Below are positions 1-9,179 of a DNA stretch of 64,000 nt, one piece after another; position 1 is the stretch's first letter, and every line of letters starts with the position of its first letter. This DNA is from VRUE01 sp963725085 (GTDB taxonomy: Bacteria > Actinomycetota > Thermoleophilia > Solirubrobacterales > 70-9), in assembly GCA_963725085.1 (NCBI GenBank), contig CAVRXM010000005.1, positions 496,001 to 560,000 on the forward strand, read 5' to 3'. The position numbers and the translations under genes were made by a program. The notes beneath the pieces were generated by a model. It searched no databases. It was given only the letters and a program-made list of their open reading frames with translations, and had not been told where the DNA came from.

Positions 1-162
1 CCGCTCGGCCAGGGTCTTCGGCTCCTCCGCCATCCACGGCATCCAGGGCCGAAGGTGCTCCGCGTTGTCGGCGATCAGCCGCCCGAGCGCCTCGGCGTCG
101 TCGGCCCTCCAGCGCCGGAGCACCAGGCCGTCGGCCTCGATCCGATCGGGAAGCCGGTCCAT
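1..162 (-). CDS. GNAT-family N-acetyltransferase (N-terminal part, cut by window edge)
   Basis: Only the first 54 codons are present; the gene runs off the left edge. Translating the minus strand from the ATG at 160-162 gives a protein starting MDRLPDRIEADGLVLRRWRA, then a D-D-A-E-A-L helix and a P-W-M-P-W-M segment. This is the usual opening of RimJ/RimL-type GNAT acetyltransferases (beta1 with L-x-L-R, then the alpha1 helix). The acetyl-CoA loop lies outside the window, so the substrate is unknown. It starts 18 bp after the stop of the Nramp-like gene on the same strand and is probably co-transcribed with it. Confidence 0.7.
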   Translation of the reverse strand, partial: MDRLPDRIEADGLVLRRWRADDAEALGRLIADNAEHLRPWMPWMAEEPKTLAER

Positions 163-179
163 CGCCGCATGCTAGGGCG

Positions 180-1481
180 CTAGAGGACGGTGAGGACGGC
201 GAGGGAGAGGACCGAGACGGCGACCACGAGGAGCGCGGCGCCGGTCAGCAGGCGGCCCGCCTGGCCGAGATGGTTTCCCGCCATCAGATCGGCGTCCTTG
301 CCCAGGGCCCGCATGAACGGCAGCAGCACCAGGAGGAGGACGGCGTTCAGCGCCTGGGAGAGGAACAGGATCGAGATCAGCGGCGCGCCGGGGATCAGGA
401 CCAGCGTCGCGGCGAGGATCACGACCGCGGCATAGCTGAGGTAGAACTCCCTCGCTTCCTCGAAGCTGTCGTCGAGCGCCGCCTTGCGCCCGATCGTCTC
501 CGAGACCGAGTACGCGGTGGAAAGCGGGACGATCGCCGCTGCGAGCAGGGCGGCGCCGAGGAGGCCGAGCCCGAACAGCGTCGCGGCGACGTGCCCCGCA
601 AGCGGCTGCAGGGCCTTCGCCGCGTCACGGGCGTCGTTGACTTCGATCCCTTCCGCGTGAAGCGTGGCCGCGCATGCAACGACGACGAAGGCGCCGATCA
701 CCCCGGTCAACACCGCGCCGACGATCACGTCGACGCGCTCGTAGGGGAGGTCGCGAACGGTGAGCTTCTTGTCGACCGCGTAGGACTGGATGAACGCCAG
801 CCCCCACGGCGCGAGCGTCGTGCCGACGGTGGCGACCGCGACCAGAGCCGCATCGCGGGTCAGCGGCATGTTCGGGACGGTTAGGCCCTTCGCCGCCTCT
901 CCCCAGGCGGGGTGGGCGAGGATCCCGGAGAGGACGTAGGTGACGAAGACTGCGCTGAGGGCGAGCAGGACGTGCTCGACGTAGCGAAAGGACCCCCGCA
1001 GCACCAGCAGCGAGACTCCCGCCGCGGCGAGGGGAACGGTGACGTAGCGACTGAGCCCGGCGAGGAGGTCGCCCGCCGCGGCGACGCCGGCGAACTCGGC
1101 GCAGAGGGTTCCGGTGTTGGCGATCAGCAGAGCGCCGATCACGAGGGCGGCGGCGCGTCCGCCGTAGTGCTCGCGGACCAGCGTCAGCAGCCCCTTGCCG
1201 GTGACGACGCCGAGCCGCATCCCGAGCTCGTGGAAGACGATCAGAGCCAGAGTGGAGACCGCAAGGACCCAGAGCAGCTCGTAGCCGTACTTGGCGCCGA
1301 GGATCGAGTAGGTGGTGATCCCGGCCGGATCATCGTCGGAGAGGCCGGCGAGCACCCCGGGCCCGACGACCGCCAGCAGCGAGGCAAGGCCTCCGGCCGC
1401 GAGCAGCCTTGGCCGGTGGCGCGTCAGGTGCCAATGGAGATGGCGCCCGGGTGTTCGATGACCGCCGGGGTGGCCGTTCAC
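180..1481 (-). CDS. Nramp-related divalent metal transporter with altered metal-site motifs
   Basis: Integral membrane transporter of about 433 aa with the Nramp/LeuT-like arrangement of roughly 11 hydrophobic segments. The TM1 unwound region reads S-D-D-D-P-A-G-I where classical Nramp proteins have D-P-G-N. The TM6 region reads G-T-T-L-A-P-W where classical proteins have M-P-H. These replacements resemble, from memory, the Nramp-related magnesium transporters (NRMT), which lack the soft-metal-binding methionine, so Mg2+ or Mn2+ is a better guess than iron. A longer frame upstream exists, but it would overlap the divergent gene at 1564; the GTG at 1479-1481 gives a sensible N-terminus. Followed at 18 bp by a GNAT gene. 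Confidence 0.85.
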   Translation of the reverse strand: MNGHPGGHRTPGRHLHWHLTRHRPRLLAAGGLASLLAVVGPGVLAGLSDDDPAGITTYSILGAKYGYELLWVLAVSTLALIVFHELGMRLGVVTGKGLLTLVREHYGGRAAALVIGALLIANTGTLCAEFAGVAAAGDLLAGLSRYVTVPLAAAGVSLLVLRGSFRYVEHVLLALSAVFVTYVLSGILAHPAWGEAAKGLTVPNMPLTRDAALVAVATVGTTLAPWGLAFIQSYAVDKKLTVRDLPYERVDVIVGAVLTGVIGAFVVVACAATLHAEGIEVNDARDAAKALQPLAGHVAATLFGLGLLGAALLAAAIVPLSTAYSVSETIGRKAALDDSFEEAREFYLSYAAVVILAATLVLIPGAPLISILFLSQALNAVLLLVLLPFMRALGKDADLMAGNHLGQAGRLLTGAALLVVAVSVLSLAVLTVL

Positions 1482-1563
1482 TGCCGACGATCGTGACCCT
1501 CGATGCTTGCCCCCTGAGGCCGAGCACGCGACGACCTTACACGCAGACCTAGATACTGGCGCG

Positions 1564-2190
1564 ATGAGCGTCGTAGATCCCGCCAGCGGCCCGCTCGGGC
1601 ACCAGGTCCGCGAGGCCGGGCAGGCGGACCTGCCGGGCATCTCGACGGCGCTCGGGGCTGCGTTCGCCGACGACCCGGTGATGAGCTGGCTGATCAGCGA
1701 CGCGGCGCGACGGCCCGGGGTCCTCGCCGGGAACTTCCGCCTTCTGCTCGAAGAGATCTGGCTCGAGCATGAAGCCACCTACACGACGGCGGTAACCGAC
1801 GGCGCCGCGATCTGGGATCCGCCGGGCAAGTGGAGCGTCAGCATCCCGAGGCAGATCGGCCTGCTGCCGCGGGCGCTGAGGGTGTGGGGGCGGCGTCTCC
1901 CGCGGGCGCTGCTGACCCTGGCCAAGCTCGAAAGCGGCCACCCGACGAAGAGCCACTACTACCTTGCCGTGCTCGGGGTGGAGCCCGAGAACCAGGGGCG
2001 CGGCCTCGGCTCGGCGCTGATGTTTCCGATCCTCCAGCGGTGTGACGCCGACAGCGTCCCCGCCTACCTCGAGGCCAGCTCTCCCCGCAATCGGGCCCTT
2101 TATGAACGGCACGGATTCGAGGTGACCCAGGAGTTCCGGGTCGGGGCCGGAGCCCCTCCGATCTGGGGGATGTGGCGGGATCCGAACTAG
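1564..2190 (+). CDS. GNAT-family N-acetyltransferase
   Basis: A 208-aa single-domain acetyltransferase. The acetyl-CoA pyrophosphate loop is visible as V-E-P-E-N-Q-G-R-G-L-G-S-A-L (about residues 138-151), followed by A-Y-L-E-A-S and N-R-A-L-Y-E-R-H-G-F, the C-terminal GNAT signature. Substrate unknown; the spacing resembles small actinobacterial GNATs that act on amines or antibiotics. The frame is open from 1507, but the ATG at 1564 is the better start because the upstream residues are not GNAT-like. Divergent from the transporter; its TAG is immediately followed by the ATG of the next gene, so the two are translationally linked. Confidence 0.85.
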   Translation: MSVVDPASGPLGHQVREAGQADLPGISTALGAAFADDPVMSWLISDAARRPGVLAGNFRLLLEEIWLEHEATYTTAVTDGAAIWDPPGKWSVSIPRQIGLLPRALRVWGRRLPRALLTLAKLESGHPTKSHYYLAVLGVEPENQGRGLGSALMFPILQRCDADSVPAYLEASSPRNRALYERHGFEVTQEFRVGAGAPPIWGMWRDPN

Positions 2191-3011
2191 ATGGGCAAGC
2201 CCGACCCTGATGCCGTCGCCCTCGACGCGGCGACGCAGCTCGACGAGGAAGGCGGCGCCTTTTTCCGCCGGCTCGGCGACGAGTGGGAGATCTGGGGACC
2301 GAGCGGCGGATACCTCGCGGCGCTGACGCTGCGGGCGGCGGGGCTCCGCGCCCGAATCCCCCGCCCAGTCAGCTACTACTGCCATTTCCTCAGCCCGCCC
2401 GCGTTCGACCGGGTCGAGATCGAGGTCGAGGAGCTGAAACGAGGCCGGCGCTCGGAGTCGCTCGCGGTGCGGATGACCCAGGGCGGGAGGGACATCATGT
2501 TCGCCCTGGTGCGGACCGCGCGAACGGCCCCGGCTACACGCACCAGGAGGTCCCGCCCCCGAGGTCGAGCCACCGGAGGACTCGACGACCATCGAGCGGA
2601 GGGCGGAGGACGGCAGCGGCTCTTCCCGTTCTGGAACAACGTCAGCTGCCGCCGCCCGGCGCGAAGGAGCGGCGGCGACGGCGCCGGTGATCCGGGAGTG
2701 GGTTCGGTTCGAGCCGACGCCGACCTTCGATGATCCGTTCATCGACGCCGCGCGGCCGCTGATCCTGCTCGACACCTTCGGCTGGCCCGCGGTCTGGATG
2801 AAGCACCGCGGGATCGATTTCGTCGCCCCCAATCTCGACACCGCGGCCTGGTTCCACCGCCCGGCGAGCGCCGCCGAATGGCTCCTGATCGACCACGAGT
2901 CACCGGTGGCCGGCGACGGCCTGATCGGCGTCAGCGGCAGGGTCTGGGATGAGGAGCGGAAACCTGCTCGCCAGCGGCGGCGCCCAGCTCTACTCGATTC
3001 CGCGGGCCTAG
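2191..3011 (+). pseudogene. Acyl-CoA thioesterase-like (hotdog) gene broken by several frameshifts
   Basis: Conserved blocks of a two-hotdog TesB-like thioesterase are present in order but in different frames. Residues 1-110 (G-P-S-G-G-Y-L-A-A, then Y-C-H-F-L-S-P-P) read from 2191. H-Q-E-V-P-P-P near 2541-2561 needs another frame, a Glu/Asp-rich linker at 2561-2610 a third, and L-F-P-F-W-N-N at 2620-2640 returns to the first. The second domain (V-I-R-E-W-V-R-F to E-W-L-L-I-D-H) runs from 2687, and the last 18 residues to the TAG at 3009 need one more shift. Protein-level conservation with only indels implies recent decay or clustered sequencing errors. Starts directly at the previous stop; its end overlaps the convergent FAD gene by 4 bp. 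Confidence 0.7.
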
Positions 3012-4344
3012 CTGGCACGGAATCTGCTGATCGGCGGGGTGACCAGCCGGCTACCGAGGCGCCGGCCGAGATGGCGGAATTCGCTCGAGGCCTCGCGGCC
3101 CAGCTCTGCGGCGATGGCGGGGAGCCGGTGCGGCTGCCGCCTGGCCGCCCGACCGATCGCGCGCACGATTCGCCCGGCGCTGAACAGGTCGGCCGGCGAG
3201 ACGTCGTGATTGAGCACCCGGAGGAGCAACTCGGTCGCGTCGGGATCGGCCGCGACGTCGCCCAGGAGCTCGTGGGCGATTATCGGCGAGAGGCTCGACC
3301 CCATGTCGCTCGCGAACCGGTACATGTCGGAGGCGTCGCGGTCGCGCCACCGCCACCAGCGCTCGAGCCCGGAGTCGAGTTCGGCCCCCTCGCTAGGCCG
3401 GCCCCGATCGCCACGGCAAGGTGCTCCGCCTGGCGCAGCGCGTCGGAGATGCCCTGCGCCGGGGTCGGGTCCTTGAAGTGCCCGGCGTCCCCAAGCAACA
3501 CCCAGCCCGGGCCGGCCGCCTGCCTCAGGAATCCCTGCCAGTTGGCGACGACCCGAACCGGGCCCACCCGCTCGGCGCCGGCGAGCAGGCCCGCGAGCTC
3601 GGGCCAGGTGCCGATTCCGGCCATCAGCCCGGCAGCGCGGTCGGCTAGGAACTGGGAGCGGTCGGCCTGGAGCGGGCAGGCTCCGGCCAAGTAGAGACCA
3701 CCGTCGGTCGGGCTCCCGAGCAGAGCCAGATCGCCGATCCGCCCGAGCCGGAGCCGGCCCTCGGTGTCCGTGACGCCGTCGAAGTAGGCCCAGGCGAAGA
3801 CCCGGCCAGGGGGCGTCACCCGGTAACGGGCGGCGCCGGCGAGATCGGCGACAGTCGAGCGGCGGCCGTCGGCGCCGACAACCAACCGGGCGCGGACCGA
3901 GTCGCGCCCGGTCTCCACGCCGCACACTCGGCCGCCCTCACGAACGAGGCCGATGACGGCGGCGCCGGTGCGGATCTCGGCCCCCGCAGCGCTTGCCGCC
4001 CGCAGCAGGAGCTCGTCGAGGGAAACCCGGCGAATCGAAAGCCCGGGAGCGCCAAAGGAATCGACGCCGAGCTCGGCGTCGATGCGGACGTCCTCGTGGA
4101 CGAGCGTGAGCCTGGTTATCGGGATCGCGCCCGCCGCGAGGATGTCGTCGAGGACGCCGAGCCTCTCGAGCGCGAGCACCCCGCTGGGCTGGATGACGTG
4201 GGTGGAGGGGGTGTCGCTCGGGAACGTTGCCCGGTCGAGTAGGCAGACCCGCATTCCGCGCCTTGCCAGCATCGTCGCCAGCGGCGCGCCCGCGCAGCGC
4301 GCCCCGACGATCGCAACATCGAACTGTTCGGGCCGCCCGCTCAA
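3008..4344 (-). CDS. FAD-dependent oxidoreductase (monooxygenase/reductase type), one frameshift
   Basis: Group A flavoprotein of about 440 aa. The N-terminus has the dinucleotide-binding fold (D-V-A-I-V-G-A-R-C-A-G-A-P), an Arg-rich D-R-A-T-F-P-S-D segment, V-G-A-D-G-R-R-S (the DG motif) and, near residue 290, G-D-A-G-H-F-K-D-P-T-P-A-Q-G (the GD motif contacting FAD ribityl). The frame from 4344 loses homology near 3390. A single missing base there restores a C-terminus (L-E-R-W-W-R-W-R-D-R-D and onward) that runs to the TAG at 3008. Likely oxidises or reduces a hydrophobic substrate; exact substrate unknown. Lies 38 bp downstream of the XRE regulator gene, which may control it. Confidence 0.75.
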
Positions 4345-4382
4345 TGCCCGCCCAAGATGGCAGCCGCCGATAGGGGAGTCGA

Positions 4383-5191
4383 TTACCTCCGGGGTAGGTT
4401 CCGAAGCGCAAGGGCGGTCGCCTCGTCAGCCGGGAACGTAAGCTCGATCGAGAGCTCGGATGTGGTCACCTCGGCCGCAGTCCCGAACGTCATGACCGCG
4501 GCGAACAGCGAAAGGTCACTTCCGTCGGGCCCTCTCATTTGGATCTGTGGAGTGAGGATCTGCCCGGCGACGGTGTCCGTCATCGGGTGACCATCGTGAT
4601 CCGGCCCAGGGTAGGCGAGGACCTCCTCCAGAAGCGCGGCCAGATCGTCGTCGCCGGTGATCTCTACCTGGCGCCGAAGGCGGCCGATGAAGTACGCGCG
4701 GACCTCGCCAAGGTTGAGAGTGTCGCGCGCGAAGCCGCGCGGGTGCAGGCCCACCCTCATCGCGTTGACCGGGGGCTCGAGCAGCGCCGGGTCGACCCGG
4801 GCTGCGAGCGCCGCCATCGCCGAGTTCGCCGCGACCACGTTCCAGCCGCGATCGACGACGACTGCGGGCGCGGGCTCGTTGGCCGCGAGGATCACCTCGA
4901 GCGCCTCCCGAACGCCGGCCATCTCCGGGTCCTCGAGCGAGCGCTCCTCGAACCTCGGTGCGTAGCCGGCGGCGAGTAGCAGACGGTTGCGCTCGCGGAA
5001 CGGGACCGCCAGCTCCTCGGCGAGAAGCTCGACCATCTCGGCGCTCGGCCGCGCCCGCCGGTCTCGACGAAGCTCAGGTGCCGGGCAGAGATCCCGGCCT
5101 CGAGCGCGAGCTCCATCTGCGTCCGACGGCGACGCGTCCGCCACCCCCGCAGGAGCGGCCCCACGCCGGTCTTTGAGCTCTCGGGCGCCAT
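4383..5191 (-). CDS. XRE-family regulator with MmyB-like ligand domain, one frameshift
   Basis: The N-terminus from the ATG at 5191 has a lambda-repressor-type helix-turn-helix (L-R-G-W-R-T-R-R-R-R-T-Q-M-E-L-A-L-E-A-G-I-S-A-R-H-L-S-F-V-E-T-G, broken here for brevity). The rest (A-E-E-L-A-V-P-F-R-E-R-N-R-L-L, then W-N-V-V-A-A-N and an R-A-Y-F-I-G-R-L segment) matches the PAS-like MmyB ligand-binding domain found C-terminal to XRE domains in actinobacteria. One base, probably a C in a GGCC run near 5060, is missing, splitting the two domains into different frames. Likely a transcription factor for the FAD oxidoreductase gene 38 bp downstream; divergent from the metallopeptidase gene. Confidence 0.8.
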
Positions 5192-5285
5192 GCGCGGGAA
5201 CGACTCTAGCCCGCTCAGGTAGGCCACTCGATTACCTCTCGCGTAGCTGGTCGGGCCGGCGCTCGAGCCCAGGTACTGTTGGGCA

Positions 5286-5616
5286 ATGACCGGCGAGCCC
5301 GAGCTCGACCCGTTCGAATCGCTGGTCGCCGACGCGATCGACCGGCTTGCCGGACCAGTTCCAGGAGGTGCTGGCGAACGTCCCGGTCGTCGTGTCCGAC
5401 CTCGGAACCGAGGCACGGGCATACGGCCAGTACTACGGGGACGGGATCGCGCGCGAACGTTACGAGGACAGGATCGTGATCTACCGCGACACCCTGGAAC
5501 GGGACTTCGGCCACGATCCCGACCTGCTCGCCCGGCAGGTTGAGCAAACCCTCCGCCACGAGCTGGCCCACCACCTCGGATGGGATGAGCGCGGTGTCGG
5601 AGGCCTCGGCCTCTGA
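5286..5616 (+). CDS. Minimal zincin metallopeptidase family protein, one frameshift
   Basis: About 110 aa. The start is M-T-G-E-P-E-L-D-P-F-E-S-L-V-A-D-A-I-D-R-L. An extra T at about 5350 (CGGCTTGCCGG for an expected CGGCTGCCGG) moves the rest into the next frame, where P-D-Q-F-Q-E-V-L-A-N-V-P continues. The zinc motif R-H-E-L-A-H-H-L-G-W-D-E sits near the C-terminus (HExxH plus a downstream acidic residue), as in the small DUF1025-type minimal metalloproteases. Substrate unknown. Ends 18 bp before the convergent end of the next gene. Confidence 0.8.
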
Positions 5617-5633
5617 CCCGCCCATCGCGACGC

Positions 5634-6876
5634 CTACCCCGGTGCCGGCTGTGAGGAGGGGCCCGGCGATGGCGTGGGCCTGCGCAGCATCAGGACCATC
5701 GCGACGCAGGCGTCGATGGTCGCCACCAGTAGCGCGATGTTTCGAAACAGCGTGTGTTCTGCCGACCCGAAGGTGCTGGTCGAGAGGATCGAGGCCACAA
5801 CCACGATCCAGGCGGGCCGCGCGAGCCGGGTTGTCCCCGCGGTGAGAACGACGGCTGCCAGGCCGACGAGCCAGAGCATGAACTGGGGGCTCAGGACCCG
5901 GCTGGTGACGACGAGCAGGAGGACGATCGTGAAGATGAAGTCGCGGCTGACGGCGGCATCGGCGAGATCGGTGCGGCCGTCGTGGATCGCGCGCGCCCGG
6001 AACCACCACCACAGCGCCGCCCCCGCGAGCGCGGCGACGCTCAGCCACTTGAGCACGCCGGCGACGATGTCAGCGGTGTGGGAGGGGATCTCCCAGGCCC
6101 CGAACCGCAGTTCCCTTGGAACGGGTTCGGTCGTCACCACCTCCCGCAGGTCCCAGGGCACGGTGGCCACCGCTTCCTCCTGCAGGCCACGATCGCGTTG
6201 CTCGGTGAGGAAGGTCGAGAGGTCGCCGAAGGCGATCGCAGCGGCGAGCAGGACGACGGAGATGACGAGGATCGAGGACAGGACCGAGACGAGTAATCGG
6301 CGCCGATCCCACTCGCCGAACAGGAGGACGATCGGCCAGACCTTGATCGATGCGCCGAGCCCGGCAAGGGCCCCGAACAGCGCCGGGCGGCGGTGGATCA
6401 CGACCAGGGCGGCGATCCCGATCACAGTCGGGACGATGTCGAACCGGAGGACGGAGTAGACGCCGAGGATCGGGCAGCCCGATCAGCCAGACCCAGACGC
6501 CGGTGAATTTCCCGCTGCGGCGCCCGAGAAGGGCCAGCATGCTGAGGCCGATGAGGTCGATGATCAGCATCAGGCCGACGAACGTGGCGCCGTAGCTGGC
6601 CGGCCCGAGCCGCGGGATCAGCATCAGGAACGCCGCGCCCGGCGGGTACTGCCAGCTGTCCTCGTTCGGAATCATGTGTTCGTTGGCGAGGATTTCCGAC
6701 CAACGGTGGTAGACGTCGACGTCCTCGAGGTTGAGCGGGTGTTCGTGGTGCCAGAAGCCGGCGTTGACGACGATCAGGGCCCGCGTCGCGACCCAGACGC
6801 CGATCCATAGCCAGACCGTACGGTTGGAGAGAGCCGTCCGCACCGTCGCCGAGATCCCCTGCGCAGCGCCCGCCAT
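5634..6876 (-). CDS. GT87/DUF2029-like polytopic membrane glycosyltransferase, one frameshift
   Basis: About 410 aa with roughly ten hydrophobic segments. The N-terminal half has N-L-E-D-V-D-V-Y-H-R-W-S and W-Q-Y-P-P-G-A-A-F-L, the lumenal acidic/aromatic signature of GT87-type polyprenyl-phosphomannose-dependent mannosyltransferases (C-type fold). Homology leaves the first frame near 6470 and resumes with I-L-G-V-Y-S-V-L-R-F-D-I-V-P-T-V in the next, so one small indel is likely. The frame is open to 6966, but the ATG at 6876 avoids overlap with the divergent DUF1330 gene. Role in cell-envelope mannosylation is inference. Confidence 0.65.
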
Positions 6877-6938
6877 GACCCCGGTGACTATCAGAATGAT
6901 CGGGCGAAGCCCGGTCCGTCCAACTGAGAGGAAAGCCA

Positions 6939-7319
6939 ATGGAGGCCACTGCCCAACCCGAGCCACTCAACCAGGAGGGATTCGACGCCTTCCGCCAACG
7001 CGCAGCGGAGGAGGGGCCGGTGGTGATGCTCAACCTCCTCCGGTTCCGCCCCGAAGGGGGCCAGGAACGCTACGGGGAATACGGCGCAGCGGTGGCGCCG
7101 CTGCTCGAGAAGGCCGGCGGGCGGATCGTGTTCGCCGGCGAGCCTGCGGCGGCCCTGCTCGGGGACGACTCGTGGGACCTGGTCGCGCTCGTCGAATACC
7201 CGAGCCGGAACGCATTCCTCGAGATGATCTCCTCGCCCGAGTACGGAGAGATCGGCCACCTCCGCACCGAGGCGCTGACCAGGGGCGAGCTGCACCCGAT
7301 GGACCCGGCAGCGATATGA
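6939..7319 (+). CDS. DUF1330-family dimeric alpha/beta-barrel protein
   Basis: A 126-aa protein with the DUF1330 pattern: V-V-M-L-N-L-L-R-F strand, a Y-G-E-Y-G helix start, G-G-R-I-V-F-A-G-E, then W-D-L-V-A-L-V-E-Y-P-S-R-N-A-F and the M-x-x-S-P-E-Y block. These are ferredoxin-like small proteins (NIPSNAP/ABM-like fold) of uncertain biochemical role. The TGA overlaps the ATG of the next gene (ATGA at 7316-7319), a coupling arrangement. Confidence 0.85.
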   Translation: MEATAQPEPLNQEGFDAFRQRAAEEGPVVMLNLLRFRPEGGQERYGEYGAAVAPLLEKAGGRIVFAGEPAAALLGDDSWDLVALVEYPSRNAFLEMISSPEYGEIGHLRTEALTRGELHPMDPAAI

Positions 7320-8700
7320 GCCGCTCGCGGCGCCCTGGTCGCGGCGCTGTCGATCGCGGCCGGGTTGTGTGCGCCGGCGATCCCGGCCGCGGCCGCGGTC
7401 AAGCTCCACCGCTGCGACCTCGGCGCGGCGAGGCCGCTCCGATGCGGTCACATCAAGGTGCCGATGCGGAGAGGCGACCCCTCGCTCGGCACGACCAAGG
7501 TCGCCTTCGCCGTCCGAACCCGCGGCGACCGCTCGCGGCCCCCGCTGGGAACGATCCTCGCCACCGACGGCGGCCCCGGCTACGGCTCGACGGCGGCCCC
7601 GTTCGTCCGCTCGCTGAACGCCGCCCTGGCGCCGCTGCTGAGGCGGCGCGACGTCGTCTACGTCGACGCCCGCGGGACCGGCCTCTCGGATCCGCTCGAC
7701 TGCCGCACCCTGCAGCGCGGCCTGATCCTCGAAAGCACCGCGATCGGGGAATGCGCGAACCAGCTCGGCCCCCGCTTCGCCGGCTACACGACCGGGGAAA
7801 CCGCCGATGACCTCGACGCCGTGCGCGAAGCACTCGGCCTCGGCAAGGTGTTCTTCTACGGCGACTCCTACGGGACCCTGCTCGGACAGGCCTACGCCGT
7901 CCGCCACCCCGCCAGCCTCCGGGGCCTGATCCTCGACTCGGCCTACCCTGCCGACGACCCCTACTACCGGACGCTCCTGCCGGCCGGCCTGCGCGGGCTC
8001 GACATCGCCTGCCGGCGCGCCCCGGACTGCTCAGGCAACGCTGCCGGCCGCTACTCGCGGGTGGTCCGCCGCTTCCACGCGAGGGGGCGGCCGACCGACG
8101 CCCTGCTGAGCTTCCTGCTCCAGTCGGGGACGCTCGCCCCGCGCTCCTACCTCAGCCTCGACGAAGGCGACCGCCGCTACCTCGCCGGCGACCCGCGCCG
8201 GCTCAACCGCCTGATCGCGCCAGGCCCGCCCGGCCACGGCGCGATCCGGGAATTCACCTACGGGCTCGAGATCACGGTCGAGTGCAACGACTATCCGCTG
8301 CTCTGGGATCCATACCAGCCGATCGACGTCCGGATCCGCCGGCTCTCGACCTCGGTCAAGCGGATCCCGGCCGACCACTTCGCCCCGTTCGGCGCTCGCG
8401 AGTACCTGCTCTCACCGGCCGCCCACCTGACCAACTGCCTCACCTGGCCGGCGCCGCCGGCGGGCGGGCTCGACGCCGCCGGTGCCGGACGGCTGGAGGG
8501 CGCCGCGGAGCTTCCCGACCCTGATCCTCGCCGGGCAGATCGACGACATCACCTCGGTCACCGAGGCGCGGCAGGTCAAGCAGAGGTTCCCGCGTTCGCA
8601 ACTGAGCATCACGCCCAACCGCGGCCACGTCTCGAGCCTCTACTTCCCGTTCCGCTCACCCGCGGTGGGAGTGATTCGTAAATTCCTCCGCACCCACTAG
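7316..8700 (+). CDS. Secreted alpha/beta-hydrolase (S33 / TAP-like peptidase), two frameshifts
   Basis: About 460 aa. From the ATG at 7316, a shift near 7330 joins M-S-R-S-R-R to a signal peptide (A-L-V-A-A-L-S-I-A-A-G-L-C-A-P-A-I-P-A-A-A-A) and then the mature enzyme. The oxyanion region D-G-G-P-G-Y-G, the Y-V-D-A-R-G-T-G strand, and the nucleophile elbow F-F-Y-G-D-S-Y-G-T (catalytic Ser) are present. The C-terminal TAP-like segment (L-I-L-A-G-Q-I-D-D-I-T, catalytic Asp; N-R-G-H-V-S, catalytic His) lies in another frame after a second indel near 8480. Resembles Streptomyces SlpD/E and tripeptidyl aminopeptidases. Overlaps the DUF1330 gene by 4 bp. Confidence 0.8.
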
Positions 8701-8760
8701 CCCCCACGTGCGAAGATCGCGGCGATCGGTTCGAGTCCGTCCCAACGAGAGGAGCGAAGG

Positions 8761-9178
8761 GTGTCAGTTGACCTGTTGAAGTGGAGCGGCGCGGCGCGCG
8801 TCAAGGCGGTGGTCCTGATCCTCGCGGTCGGGCTCGCGGGGGCCGCGTGGACCGGCTGCGGCAGCAGCGACAGCACCGACACCGTCAACTCGATCCAGGA
8901 AGAAGCTCGAAGAAAAGGCCAACGAAGCGCAGAAGGAACTGGAAAAGAGCGGTGAAAAGGTTCAGGAAGGCGTGAAGAAGGGCGGCGAAGAACTCAAGAA
9001 GGGCCTGAACGAAGGTGGCGAAACGGCGAAGAGCGGCGTCAAGAACGCCACCAAGGAAGCCGAAAAGGCGATCGAAGAAGGCACCGAAAAGGCCGAAAAG
9101 GGCGCCGAAAAGGCCAAGAAAGAAGCCGAAAAGGGAATCGAAGAAGCCAAGGAACAGGCGGGCTCCTACTCACCCTGA
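8761..9178 (+). CDS. Glu/Lys-rich coiled-coil lipoprotein, one frameshift
   Basis: From the GTG at 8761 there is a signal peptide ending in A-W-T-G-C, a plausible lipobox with Cys at about residue 33, then G-S-S-D-S-T-D-T-V-N-S-I-Q-E-E. A shift near 8905 is needed to continue into K-L-E-E-K-A-N-E-A-Q-K-E-L-E-K and an about 75-aa helix of E-K-A/K-G-A repeats ending Q-A-G-S-Y-S-P. The helix resembles LEA/apolipoprotein-like amphipathic repeats. Nearly every glutamate here is GAA, whereas neighbouring genes prefer GAG. No enzymatic function is visible; a surface or stress role is a guess. Confidence 0.65.
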
Positions 9179-9179
9179 G

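Noticed and set aside
1549..3018. 489-codon minus-strand frame over the GNAT and thioesterase genes
   Set aside because: No domain content; the plus strand holds recognisable GNAT and hotdog motifs.
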